The notes below the pieces were generated by a model. It had not been told where the DNA came from. It did no database searches and saw only the letters and a list, made by a program, of their open reading frames with translations. Shown here piece by piece: positions 16,652 to 25,749 of a stretch of DNA of 64,000 nucleotides (position 1 is its first letter; each line of letters starts with the position of its first letter). Position numbers and translations under genes: made by a program. Source of the stretch: Muricauda sp. SCSIO 64092 (GTDB lineage Bacteria > Bacteroidota > Bacteroidia > Flavobacteriales > Flavobacteriaceae); contig NZ_CP095413.1 of assembly GCF_023016285.1 (NCBI RefSeq), forward strand, positions 4,295,001 through 4,359,000. The letters run 5' to 3'.

Positions 16652-17785
16652 ATGTATAAATCAACGATTTTACTTTTAGTGCTAACGCCATTATTGACGT
16701 TTGGTCAGAAAATCAAGTCTAAAAAAAACCCCATTGCATGGTCATATTATATAGTCCCTGAAAATCCTTTGGGACCAGATATTAAAACCATTGAATTGAA
16801 TCAAGACCTTAGGGGGTTGACATCCATTGAATTTAATCAATGGAAAAAATCACTTCCTGCAAACCAAAGAAACATTTATTCTGGGGATGAAGAGTATAAC
16901 AGACTTTTAACCAAATGGAGTTTCGCCAACAGGGATAGTACAAGAAGGTGGGTAAAAAGGAGCTTCAATTTCGTTAATTACCAAGTGGTAGATTCTGATG
17001 CTGATTTACAAATTGAACTATCAAATGATGGGATCAGGTTAATTAATATTCGAGAGAATATCGACTTTCAAAATAATCAAAGCATAGTTGGGGAATTAGA
17101 TATATCGCTATTGTTATCCGTAAAAAAAGCAGATCAATTAGTTTATGAAAAAAGCATTAATTATTTCTTTAATGAAGAAGGGCCTAACTACATAAAATTA
17201 GATGATATACCTGCCAAAAAATTGAAAGAAGTTTTAGAGGATAAGGATAAGAGTAAGGATCGGAAAGTACGCAGTATACAAAGGTTAATACCTGATAATA
17301 ATGAGCCTTTAATTAAAAAAGAACTAATCAAGCAGGCCAGAGAAACTTTTGACGCAAACTTTTTTGGTAACAAAATATCTTTTCCCGGAGCGGTATATAC
17401 TTTTAAAAACAAAGAATACTCAGAATTTAATGAGGTTGCAGAAAAGGTTTACGCTGAAATTAAAAGCTTGTATGCATTGAGTAAAAAGAAAAGAAAGAGC
17501 TTTGAAGAAGTTCGCCCAACCTTGGAATCGGCAATGACATTTTAGATAGATTACCTTGAAAAAAATAAGGATCCGGATTTTAAGAAAATAGTTAACAATA
17601 ACATTTCGCTGGTTCTTGTAATGTTGGGAGACTATGAAAATTCTAAAAAGTACCTTATGAATATCCCTGAATCAAAAGGTCTTCAAGGAATAGAGCCATT
17701 TACTGGCAGCTTTAAACATTATCTCAAAGGAACTGAGGATGCAATTAAAGTAAAACAAAGATTTAAGAATAGAGCTAAAATTTGA
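16652..17785 (+). pseudogene. Secreted orphan protein interrupted by an in-frame TAG
   Basis: The start at 16652 gives a clean signal peptide (MYKSTILLLVLTPLLTFGQ). The frame runs 297 codons to TAG at 17543-17545, then continues open in the same frame for another 79 codons (IDYLEKNKDPDFKKIVNNN..., ending NRAKI) to TGA 17783-17785. The part after the stop has TPR-like spacing (LVLVMLGDYENSKKYLMNIP). The simplest reading is a nonsense mutation in a 377-codon gene. The family is not recognised. The C-terminal half has charged helices typical of periplasmic TPR-like proteins. Confidence 0.65.
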
Positions 17786-17867
17786 CTATCTGATGGAGCT
17801 TGTCTGGGCGTTATACTACGATCTGTAAAAACGGCTTCACAAAACCACATTCGGTCCCTTTCCAAAA

Positions 17868-17942
17868 TCCCTAAAAAACCCTGTTACATCCCAGTTTTGG
17901 ACATTGATATCAGTATAAATAAACAACTATGATTTTTAGAAA
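17868..17942 (+). repeat. Gene-start leader repeat, copy 4
   Basis: TCCCTAAAAAACCCTGTTAC then ATCCCAGTTTTGG matches the start of 6626. From 17890 to 17938 it matches 18555-18603 (CCCAgTTTTgGACATtGATAT, then AATAAACAAC, ATTTTTA). It ends at the ATG at 17943. Confidence 0.55.
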
Positions 17943-18431
17943 ATGAACAGCTCAAGAAAAATGAAGGCAATGATTCCGTTGACATTGGTACTATTTGCGA
18001 CTTTATACAAAAGCTATGGCAATAATATTGAACACGATTGTTGTAATAAACCGTCCATAGTGGGCACCTGGTTGGAGGCTTCAAGCTCGACCGAGGTGTT
18101 TACAAACAATGTTTCTGATGGTACAATAACGGAAACCGTTGATGCCGGTAACTTCATTAGGATCACCTTCAATGCGGACGGAACATTCAGTGACCTTCAG
18201 TCTTACTCTTATACCGAAAATGGAGATGTTGTTGTCAAAACATCGACCGATGTTGGTACATATTCCATCAACGGAAACATGCTTTTTATTGTCTATGACG
18301 GAGAAACCGATACCGGAACGGTTGAATTTACTTTGAGAGGGGCACAGCTTGTAATTGAGTATGTAGAGGAATTTACTGAAAATGGCAACCAAATGAGATT
18401 GGTCACAAAAGCGACCTATAACAGACAGTGA
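17943..18431 (+). CDS. Secreted lipocalin-like protein
   Basis: 162 residues. An N-terminal export signal (MIPLTLVLFATLYKSYG after a basic start) is followed by a beta-barrel pattern typical of Bacteroidota lipocalin-like domains: IVGTWLEASSS, then ITFNADGTFSDL, then VGTYSINGNMLFIVYDGE. An alternative in-frame ATG at 17964 would give a shorter, cleaner signal. The Cys-Cys pair after the signal (HDCCNK) is not a lipobox. It is preceded directly by a leader repeat. Ligand and role unknown. Confidence 0.65.
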   Translation: MNSSRKMKAMIPLTLVLFATLYKSYGNNIEHDCCNKPSIVGTWLEASSSTEVFTNNVSDGTITETVDAGNFIRITFNADGTFSDLQSYSYTENGDVVVKTSTDVGTYSINGNMLFIVYDGETDTGTVEFTLRGAQLVIEYVEEFTENGNQMRLVTKATYNRQ

Positions 18432-18515
18432 TGGGCATATACCGGGGCAATGGTATATGTGCCGACCAATTATCAATGACCGTGGAACCATTGTACTATT
18501 CAAGAAAAAGTCCAA

Positions 18516-18609
18516 AAATGGATTTCCATTGTCCCACCAGCTCCATTTTCCGTTCCCAATTTTAGACATCGATATAGATTGAATAAACAACCATAATTTT
18601 ATACTGATA
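18516..18609 (+). repeat. Gene-start leader repeat, copy 5
   Basis: The first part (AAAAATGGATTTCCATTGTC, then CCACCA) matches the region at 16330-16355. The second part (18555-18603) matches 17890-17938. It therefore bridges the two sub-types of the repeat. It ends at the start of the next gene. Confidence 0.5.
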
Positions 18610-19311
18610 ATGTTGATATTAGCATTAATTATGAATCTCTTCAATTTCTTGAAAAATAAACCTAAGTTTTCTAGTCGAAGGAAGCTTAATAAAAAGGAGG
18701 AAAGATTTTTGCAGGAATCTCAAATCGACATACTTGAGCTAAAAAGGTTATTTGGGAAACTCATTCTATCGGAAATACTTCCTGATGAAAAAGATAAAAG
18801 TGCACCTGGCATAGTTTTTTCAGGGATTAGAACTGAATTAGATCAATTTTTTAATTTGAGGCAAGAATTGAGAAGATGTGATTTGGGTCTTCAAGTCTCT
18901 CTGGACACAATTTCATCGAGATATAGGTCATTTAAATTTGATCCTTACAATGGATCGAAACCAATTGAAGAACACTACAAACAACTATATAAAATTCGAA
19001 TATTGTCGGATCAAGATGAATTTATTGATCAACTAGCTTACTATGGGGATGATAAATCAATAGTGAAAGAAGCTTATGAAAAGTGGGTGGATGATTTTGG
19101 AGTTTTACCAATTTGGGCGGATGGTAAAGATAACCTTCTTTTATGCACCAAAGGTTTAGATGAAAATTCTGCACAATCAATATTTGAACAGAAATTCAAA
19201 ATCTATCCAAGCTATGGCCATGATATTGAAAAAGGGTGGATGACTAGGGAAAGTATAACGCAAGAAATAAATGAGGCACTCCCAATTATACATCTCTGCT
19301 TTGATTTGTAA
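18610..19311 (+). CDS. Orphan cytoplasmic protein
   Basis: 233 residues. The better start may be ATG 18631 (MNLFNFLKNKPKFSSRRK), removing a short hydrophobic extension. Charged helical N-terminal half (NKKEERFLQESQIDILELKR), mixed alpha/beta C-terminal half (VLPIWADGKDNLLLC, then SYGHDIEKGWMTRE). No recognised domain, no membrane helix. Its orphan character and position in a row of small singletons with repeated leaders resemble immunity or accessory-island genes, but I cannot assign it. Confidence 0.55.
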   Translation: MLILALIMNLFNFLKNKPKFSSRRKLNKKEERFLQESQIDILELKRLFGKLILSEILPDEKDKSAPGIVFSGIRTELDQFFNLRQELRRCDLGLQVSLDTISSRYRSFKFDPYNGSKPIEEHYKQLYKIRILSDQDEFIDQLAYYGDDKSIVKEAYEKWVDDFGVLPIWADGKDNLLLCTKGLDENSAQSIFEQKFKIYPSYGHDIEKGWMTRESITQEINEALPIIHLCFDL

Positions 19312-19330
19312 GGGGCTAATGCTAACAGGC

Positions 19331-19424
19331 GATAAGCTCAATGAGCAGACTTAGCTACAAACAAATTTCAGAGCGAAACCGAACTTTAGAATTAGTATAA
19401 GCAGATATGCTCACTGAGCTTATC
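19331..19424. repeat. Inverted repeat with palindromic cores
   Basis: GATAAGCTCAATGAGCA (19331-19347) and TGCTCACTGAGCTTATC (19408-19424) are complementary except one position, and each arm contains its own GCTCANTGAGC palindrome. It follows the stop at 19311 by 20 bases. It could be a terminator structure, a recombination site or a small-element relic. Confidence 0.5.
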
Positions 19425-19502
19425 TGATCAATATCATCTCTTTTCAAGATGACCGAAATCGGAGCTATGTGGTCACTACCCCTTGCACGGAGATTTCCAA
19501 TG

Positions 19503-19608
19503 TCCCACCAATTTCTTTTTTTGTCCCCTATTTAACCGATTCCAACACTTTTTGTGGCATGATATTATGTTAAAAATTAAGATTTGCCAAAGGCAATCTT
19601 GTTAAATG
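19503..19608 (+). repeat. Gene-start leader repeat, copy 6 (106 bp)
   Basis: About 93% identical by hand count to 16348-16453. The final ATG (19606-19608) is the start codon of the next gene, so the repeat includes the whole leader down to the initiation codon. The conserved GATTTGCC/GGCAATC stem-loop lies about 15 bases before the ATG. Confidence 0.85.
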
Positions 19609-20145
19609 AAAACACGGATTTCTTTTTTGGCCATTCTTTTTACCACCACTATATCCTTTGCCCAGACGTTCAGGAACGTGGAGCGTAATCAATTCAAGGT
19701 ACGACTTTTCAGTCCTGGCTTTGAATATGAAAAAGGATTGGGTTCCAACACGACCATGATCGCAGGAGCGAGCATACAGCTTGCGGCCAGACCCGGGCAA
19801 AATCTGGTGTATTGGGGCATTGTGCCAGCGGTCAGGACAGGATTTCGCTACTATACCAATTTTGACCGTAGGCTTATATTGAGGAAAAAATATATTGAGG
19901 GAAACTCGGCCAATTACGTTGGGGCAGTCAATACCTTATATTATGCCACGCCACTTATTAAAGGGGCGGAAATTGCTGGGGACAAAGGTATTTTTGGAAA
20001 TGTCGGTGTTGTCTATGGAATGCAACGGACACTGCCGGTCGGGTTCAATTACGACATGGGGATTGGACTGGGATATTATTACGATGCCAATTACGGGGGA
20101 AGCATTGGCCCGATCGGGGGAATTGCAGTTGGATGGGCCTTTTGA
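19606..20145 (+). CDS. Small outer-membrane-barrel-like secreted protein
   Basis: 179 residues. Signal peptide MKTRISFLAILFTTTISFAQ. The mature part alternates polar and hydrophobic residues and is rich in Gly, Tyr and Phe (VRLFSPGFEYEKGLGSNTTM, then IVPAVRTGFRYYTNFDRR, LGYYYDANYGG), ending in aromatic AVGWAF. This fits a short eight-strand beta-barrel of the OmpW or porin-like type found widely in Flavobacteriia. Family not specifically recognised. The start codon is fixed by the leader repeat that ends in it. Confidence 0.6.
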   Translation: MKTRISFLAILFTTTISFAQTFRNVERNQFKVRLFSPGFEYEKGLGSNTTMIAGASIQLAARPGQNLVYWGIVPAVRTGFRYYTNFDRRLILRKKYIEGNSANYVGAVNTLYYATPLIKGAEIAGDKGIFGNVGVVYGMQRTLPVGFNYDMGIGLGYYYDANYGGSIGPIGGIAVGWAF

Positions 20146-20211
20146 TACAAGAATATATAAAGTGGTCTTGACACAAGGCCGTTGGCAATAATTTGGAAAA
20201 TAAATCCTGAA

Positions 20212-20391
20212 ATGAAAAAACACTTTATTACATCATTCAAGATTTGGTGGTATTTCTTTGTAGGCGTTCTATGGCTCCTATTGATCCATGTCGATTTTGA
20301 ACTAAGGGTACTACTTACACTGTATTCATATGGACTTGGAGCGGTCGTTGCAACTGCCTTCATCTTAGAGGTTTTTCAAAGAAAAGCATAG
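20212..20391 (+). CDS. 59-residue two-helix membrane protein
   Basis: The start at 20212 (MKKHFITSFKIWWYFFVGVL) is preferred over the ORF-extending 20182. Two transmembrane segments (about 9-23 and 30-50). It begins a run of three small membrane-protein genes (20212-21309) with short gaps of about 20-50 bases, so it is likely an operon. Function unknown. Confidence 0.5.
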   Translation: MKKHFITSFKIWWYFFVGVLWLLLIHVDFELRVLLTLYSYGLGAVVATAFILEVFQRKA

Positions 20392-20438
20392 GATCGTTCA
20401 AAAATCCAAATAATCGAACTCACTAAAAACAAATTAAT

Positions 20439-20894
20439 ATGGATAATCAAAAAGAAATCAAATTATCGTCCAATTGGACCAATGTGGGACTATATGGAGG
20501 AAGTCTTTTACTATTGTTTATGGTTCCCATCCTGGTTCTGGTCATCATGGAACAAAAATTTCATATGGGAATGGTAGTTGCAGGAATTGCATTTTTAGGG
20601 CTAATTGGATTTTTGATATACTTGTTCATGTACACTTGCGACGCTCGGATCATTGGGGATAAAATCGTTCTAAAAAAACAATTCAGGCCAACAAAGGAAT
20701 ACTCATTCGATAAAATCGGATATCCAACATCCTTTCGGTTAAAACGAACTAAATACATTACGGTGGAAATGAAAAATGATGACAATACCACCGAAAAGTT
20801 TATAATAATGAACTCAAGGTCATTGTTGTCGTTTGAAAATAAAGATGCCGAACAAGTATTGATCAGTTTGCGGAATTTGGCAGGAAAAAAATAA
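20439..20894 (+). CDS. Membrane protein with PH-like cytoplasmic domain
   Basis: 151 residues. Two transmembrane helices (about 18-36 and 43-63) are followed by a soluble beta-rich domain (ARIIGDKIVLKKQFRPTKEY, then YITVEMKNDDNTTEKFIIMN) and a C-terminal amphipathic helix. This is the layout of small bacterial PH-like (bPH/YdbS-type) membrane proteins. It is second in the three-gene row. No role can be derived from the context. Confidence 0.55.
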   Translation: MDNQKEIKLSSNWTNVGLYGGSLLLLFMVPILVLVIMEQKFHMGMVVAGIAFLGLIGFLIYLFMYTCDARIIGDKIVLKKQFRPTKEYSFDKIGYPTSFRLKRTKYITVEMKNDDNTTEKFIIMNSRSLLSFENKDAEQVLISLRNLAGKK

Positions 20895-20913
20895 AACCAC
20901 ACACAAACAAGGA

Positions 20914-21309
20914 TTGAAAAAAATAATCGTACCGTTCATTGTAACCATTTTATTAAGTGCAACTACTTCCTACTTTTTGTCCAGATGGCTGGAAGGATAT
21001 TCGATAGATCCTTCAATAGAAAGTTCTTTTGGCAAAATTCAGTCCATTATATTGTTCATTACCTGGCTGATCTACTTTTTCGCCTTGATAACTTTACCAT
21101 TTCTATTGTCGGATTTGGTACGATGGACTAAAATGACAGATAGGGACTGGTGGAAAGCCATCTTGGCGTTTGAATTTTTTTCTCTGATCTTTTCTTATCT
21201 AGCAACTCCTCCCGACCTTATTTCGACCATTCTATTTTTTTTGACCTGTCAGGTTATAGTAATTGTGAACGGTATCGTGCTAAAACGAAAATTGACCGAA
21301 ACCAAATAG
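20914..21309 (+). CDS. Four-helix integral membrane protein
   Basis: 131 residues, with a TTG start at 20914 (MKKIIVPFIVTILLSATTSYF). About four transmembrane segments (residues about 4-22, 45-68, 82-98, 104-122). It starts 19 bases after the preceding gene. Not a recognised family; resembles many orphan DUF membrane proteins of Flavobacteriia. Confidence 0.5.
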   Translation: MKKIIVPFIVTILLSATTSYFLSRWLEGYSIDPSIESSFGKIQSIILFITWLIYFFALITLPFLLSDLVRWTKMTDRDWWKAILAFEFFSLIFSYLATPPDLISTILFFLTCQVIVIVNGIVLKRKLTETK

Positions 21310-21313
21310 CAAG

Positions 21314-21535
21314 GTGAACATGAACTACATCCCTTATAAAACGTGCTACAACTTTTTTCGGTCCAAGGTTAACTCAGGACAAAATGTGTGTTATGTCCAG
21401 AGTCCAAATCCGAACCGGGACCTGCTCACCAATTTTTCCGAAAAGGGAAAGCTCTTTTTGACCGCATCCGGGATCGAGACGGTTTTCAAATATCTTAAAA
21501 AGACCAGGCGTCCGGAACGGAACCACTGTAAATGA
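21314..21535 (+). CDS. Doubtful small ORF
   Basis: A 73-residue frame from GTG 21314 (or ATG 21320), directly after the membrane-protein stop. Basic, three Cys, no recognised motif. It may be a genuine last gene of the small operon or a relic of a longer gene. No second line of evidence. Confidence 0.3.
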   Translation: MNMNYIPYKTCYNFFRSKVNSGQNVCYVQSPNPNRDLLTNFSEKGKLFLTASGIETVFKYLKKTRRPERNHCK

Positions 21536-21696
21536 CAATCTAAAAAGTACAATCCGATATTTAAAATAGCCCTAATGACAGCTATTGCTGTTTTGCACCA
21601 TAGAATTGATAAGTGCCTATTAATCAGAAAATTCCAATAGCTGTAACAAGTTTGAGCTATAATCGTCTTCGGTTAAACAACCAAAGAAGATGATCA

Positions 21697-23193
21697 ATGA
21701 AAATAGTACTAACTATTCTGCTTGTTACAATTTTATGCTCTTGTCAGGACAATAAAGAACAACTGGCTCTTACGGAAGGGGTATACATATCGAATGTTAC
21801 CATAATCTCAACATAAGATGGTACTTACAGCCCTTATATAGGTCATTTAGTGGTTGAAAAAGATGGAATCGTTTATGTGGGCAAGAATAAGCCAGGTATA
21901 AGCGGAACATTTGAACAGATCGATGGAACCGGAAAATTCATAATTCCAGGGTTAATCGATAGTCACGTTCATATTATCCCAGGAGTGCAAGGAATGCTTC
22001 CCCATCATATGGAAAAATACCCTGAACTGGCTACTGGGTTTAAAAGCCAAATGCCCAGAAGCTATTTATATTATGGCTTTACAACGGTTATTAATCTTGG
22101 GGGCATATCAGATGAACGAATCACTTCTTTTAAGATGCAAGAAGTAAAACCCGATTTATATCACGTTGGATATTCAGGAGCAGCGGTTGCAAATGGTTAC
22201 CCAATGAATTTTACACCCGAAGAATTTCGATTTGAAGCCGAGCCAAATTTCATATACATGGAAAGTCAGGCGGAAAGTATACCGGATAAGTATGACCCTG
22301 CCGATCATACCCCCAAAGCAGTTGTCAGGCGTATCAAGAATTCCGGGGCCATCGCCGTAAAATCGTATTATGAATCAGGTTTTGGACGTATGATGGGGTT
22401 ACCTGTTCCAACCAAAGACATTATGAAAGATTTGCTTACTGAAGCACATTCCAATGGGCTTGTCCTAACAGTTCATGCCAATTCACTTGAAGCACATTCT
22501 TTTTTGGTGGACATAGGAGTGGACATTATGGCACACGGAATATGGAACTGGGGAAAGTACAAGGATGTACCAAGGGACTCCCTTCCATTGGAAATAAAAA
22601 GAACATTGGATCTACAAATTCAAAAACAAATAGGCTATACCCCCACCTTAACAGTCATTGAAGGAGAGGAAGCACTGGTTGATACTGAATTTCTTGATCA
22701 GCCTGACTTAAAAAAGGTGGTCCCTAAAGATTTACTTGCATGGTATAAAACGGAAGAGGCACAATGGTTCGCCAAAGATATTTTTAATGAACTTACTGTA
22801 GAAGAAGTTCACACAATCTATGATAATGTACAAGCTCATGCAATGCTAGCTTTAAAATACCTTTCTGACAATGATGGTCTAATTCTATTTGGCTCAGATA
22901 CTCCATCTGCCCCAACTTATGGCAATCAACCTGGTCATAATGGAAATTGGGAGCTTAAATTGATGAAAGAAGCGAGAGTCCCTTTACATAAAATACTTGC
23001 GTCCGCTACCTTCAATAATGCCAAAGCTTTTCATTTAGATTCTTCTCTTGGCTCATTGGCTATCGGAAAAAAAGCAAATATGGTTATAATGGCTAAAAAT
23101 CCTTTAATGGATATTGAAGCATATGATGCCATAGAGAAAGTTGTTATTGGAGGTAAAGTCATAAAAAGAGAAGATTTAGAGGTCAAAGAATAA
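21697..23193 (+). pseudogene. Amidohydrolase-family lipoprotein with an in-frame TAA
   Basis: ATG 21697 gives a lipoprotein signal (MKIVLTILLVTILCSC), then 39 codons to TAA at 21814-21816. The same frame then continues for 459 codons to 23193 as a metal-dependent amidohydrolase of the imidazolonepropionase-like type. Features are GLIDSHVHI (metal HxH), AIAVKSYYESG (candidate carbamylated Lys), LTVHANSLEAH and IMAHGIW (metal His), LFGSDTP (catalytic Asp), and the late LGSLAIGKKANMVIM strand that packs on the N-terminal beta domain. A GTG at 21850 could restart translation, but without the export signal and first strands. Probably inactivated recently, since the rest is intact. Confidence 0.8.
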
Positions 23194-23582
23194 CGGGCTA
23201 CAACATGTATATGATGTCTATTCCCGATTTTGTGAAAGTCACCCGATGAATTTCGGATGTTGAATTAGACTCCATAGAATTAAAAACACTCATCAAACCT
23301 AAGTACCGGCCAGAATTTATCATTTCCCTTCCTTTGGATTGTAACTTCTTGCGACCACGACTTCCACCAATGCAATAAATAAAGAGCCGTTTGGGTCTTT
23401 TAAAAATTGCCTAAAAAAATCCCATCGTTCATGTTAAAGTGGGAATTATCATGTTAAATAGGAAATTGTCCATGGTTTAGCATAGTTAAGACATGTAATT
23501 TCAGGGTAAACTATTAAAAAATCATCTCGGTTTTTTAAGTTGTATTGTCAATTTATATCCATGTTACTAATCCCCACTACTT
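23194..23582. other. Intergenic upstream of the terpene synthase
   Basis: An AT-rich leader with a two-copy 20-bp direct repeat (23430-23469) and no visible gene. A promoter for the terpene synthase should lie here. Confidence 0.4.
23430..23469 (+). repeat. 20-bp direct repeat, two copies
   Basis: CATGTTAAAGTGGGAATTAT and CATGTTAAATAGGAAATTGT follow one another directly, with a degenerate third start (CATGGTTTAG) after them. They lie 114-153 bases before the terpene synthase start and could be tandem operator half-sites. Confidence 0.6.
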
Positions 23583-24524
23583 ATGCCTTATTCAGAACCA
23601 AAACCCCAAACTTGGTTTATAAAGTCTTCCATAAACCCAAATTTTGAGTATGCCCGCCAACATTGTCTTGACTGGGCCTTAAAGTTTGAATTCGTAAAAA
23701 AAGATGATAGAAATTACCAACGCTTGGAGATTTCCAAGATTTGGATGTTGACCGCTCGGGCCTACCCATCGGCAACAAAAGAAGAGCTTTGTTTCGCAAC
23801 CGAATGGTTTACCTGGTTGTTTTGTCATGACGATATTTGTGACGATTCCCAATTAAGAAATCAACTCGATAGCTTGCTTGTCCTGCACAAAGAATTTATG
23901 GCCATTTTATTGCATAAGAAGATGCCTGGCAAAAGTGATCCTTTGCACCGTGGCCTGCTTCATATTCGAGAGCAATTGGACGATATTACGGCTGAAAAAT
24001 GGATTGCTACATTTACCGAAGATGTACGACTATATCTTAACGCAACACGTTGGGAGGCTAAAAATCGTAGGTACAATACCATAAACAGCGTTTCTTCATA
24101 TAACAAAATGAGGTTATTCTCAGGAGCGGTATATACTTGTTTCGATTTGATTGGAATGTTCCATCAAATCGATGTGGATGTATCGTTTTTAAAAGACCTT
24201 CCTTTTAGGCAAATGATAACAATGGCAAACAATTGTGTTTGTTGGGACAATGATATTCGTGGCGTGGCCAAAGAATTGAAAGAGGGAACAACAAATCTTA
24301 TTACTTGTTTGAAGCATGAACATCATATTTCAATCGAAGAGGCCATTAAAAGAGCACAAAAGATGTGCGATATGGAAATGGAGGATTTTTTTGAATTTAA
24401 AGAACGGTTGCCAAAGTTTGACGAGCAAAAGTCGTTGCAACAATACACAGCCGGTTTAGAGTCTCTCGTACAAGGTCATATAGATTGGTATTCCGATACC
24501 GAGCGCTATACCGTCAAGGATTGA
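23583..24524 (+). CDS. Class I terpene synthase
   Basis: A 313-residue soluble protein of the bacterial terpene cyclase fold. The Asp-rich motif DDICDD (about residue 83, CHDDICDD) and the NSE-type triad NDIRGVAKE (about residue 222) that bind the Mg-diphosphate cluster are both present. A terminal RY pair is also present (WYSDTERY, about residue 305). The length is typical of monocyclic/sesqui- or diterpene cyclases without fused domains. It stands alone except for the unknown gene at 24629, with no prenyltransferase or P450 nearby. The product cannot be predicted from sequence reading. It uses a prenyl diphosphate made elsewhere on the chromosome. Confidence 0.88.
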   Translation: MPYSEPKPQTWFIKSSINPNFEYARQHCLDWALKFEFVKKDDRNYQRLEISKIWMLTARAYPSATKEELCFATEWFTWLFCHDDICDDSQLRNQLDSLLVLHKEFMAILLHKKMPGKSDPLHRGLLHIREQLDDITAEKWIATFTEDVRLYLNATRWEAKNRRYNTINSVSSYNKMRLFSGAVYTCFDLIGMFHQIDVDVSFLKDLPFRQMITMANNCVCWDNDIRGVAKELKEGTTNLITCLKHEHHISIEEAIKRAQKMCDMEMEDFFEFKERLPKFDEQKSLQQYTAGLESLVQGHIDWYSDTERYTVKD

Positions 24525-24628
24525 CCTAAGGCATTTTTGGCAGGTCCAGAAAGTACTCCATTTACTTTTTCTTTTCCTACGGCGTCATTTACGCATATTG
24601 TCAACACTACCCCAAATTACTATGAATC

Positions 24629-25372
24629 ATGTCCCAATTTATTCAAAGAAAGCCCAGTGAACTTTCCCGCAAAGAAAGAAGTCAGGTGAAAGCCCTGTTC
24701 GAACGGTACTACCCTACAGTTAATGATGAATACATAAATGATAGGTTATCAAGCGTTTATGGTTTTAACATCGTTCTTTTGAAAAGCCATGGTATTGTGC
24801 TGGGGGCCAGCTATTACAAAATGGACAGGCTAAAAACCCCTTTTCAACAAAAGAAAATTCCGGTCGTCCAGTTCGGCCAGGTACTAAAAAATGAATATTA
24901 CGAGGATGGTGTCATTTGGCGCACAGGGCATTGGTATGCCCAAAGGAATATAAGTTATTACTATTGTATAAAGCCAACAGTGGGACTATCCATGATCAGC
25001 TCTCCAAAAGTCTTCGAGCATTTTACCAGGCTTTTTAAGAACCATTGTCCGAATTTAGGGCCTATGGAGTCGGGCAATAGCATATCCATCGCCGACTTTT
25101 TGCAAAATATATACGGAAAAAGAGGGGTAAAACTTAGGTTCCGCACAAAACATTGTCTCGCCCTATTGAATTATGAACCTATTGATATTACCGATAAATG
25201 GGAAAGGTATTACAAATCCAAAAATGAATCGATCAATACGTTTTTCATTGAGAATGAGATCATAAAACGTAAAGGTGATAGAATTTTCGATAACAATGTT
25301 GCATTAATTGCATGTGGTTATCGAAATCCTTGGAGTTTTATGGCAAGGAAAGGGGTACAGATTCAAATTTGA
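24629..25372 (+). CDS. Unknown protein, possible GNAT-like fold, next to the terpene synthase
   Basis: 247 residues, no signal peptide, starting 105 bases after the terpene synthase on the same strand. The N-terminal part (LSRKERSQVKALFERYYPTV, then FNIVLLKSHGIVLGASYYKM) has the helix-strand-strand rhythm of N-acetyltransferase folds. I see no clear acetyl-CoA loop, so this is weak. Aromatic-rich middle (WRTGHWYAQRNISYYYC). If co-transcribed with the cyclase, it might tailor or sense the terpene product; that is conjecture. Confidence 0.55.
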   Translation: MSQFIQRKPSELSRKERSQVKALFERYYPTVNDEYINDRLSSVYGFNIVLLKSHGIVLGASYYKMDRLKTPFQQKKIPVVQFGQVLKNEYYEDGVIWRTGHWYAQRNISYYYCIKPTVGLSMISSPKVFEHFTRLFKNHCPNLGPMESGNSISIADFLQNIYGKRGVKLRFRTKHCLALLNYEPIDITDKWERYYKSKNESINTFFIENEIIKRKGDRIFDNNVALIACGYRNPWSFMARKGVQIQI

Positions 25373-25749
25373 GATTTTATACTAAATACACTTGGGAGCA
25401 CTACAAGGGTTTATTTATTATATTTTATTTGGACTTTTGTATGGGCAGTATTCCAAGTGACTATCGTAAAAACCAAAGTATAAATAACCGATTATACAAA
25501 ACCATAGATTTTAAAATGGATCAGTCTTGATTATAAATAAGCACTGACACGTATACTCTAAAATACTAATGGTAACAGTTGTATTATAATTGTTCTTACG
25601 CTGAATGAAGTTCATTAATATTTATATAAATTGTATTTTGAGGACATCAAAGAAGATGAATTTAAAAGGGCCCAGCGATAAATCGTTTTTAAGCTACACA
25701 AAACACAAGGATTACGATTTATTTTATATTGATTGACAAATTTCTGAAG
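25373..25749. other. Convergent intergenic region
   Basis: An AT-rich stretch between the plus-strand gene ending 25372 and the minus-strand ABC gene ending 25750. Short frames only. No clear hairpin terminator. Confidence 0.35.

Noticed and set aside
16330..19608. Integron-like cassette array with attC sites
   Set aside because: The repeats lie before genes and include start codons, lack the attC R/L core motifs, and no integrase is present.
17540..21816. Stop-codon recoding (TAG and TAA read as sense)
   Set aside because: Two different stops are involved and many normal genes here end in both; nonsense mutations in decaying genes explain it better.
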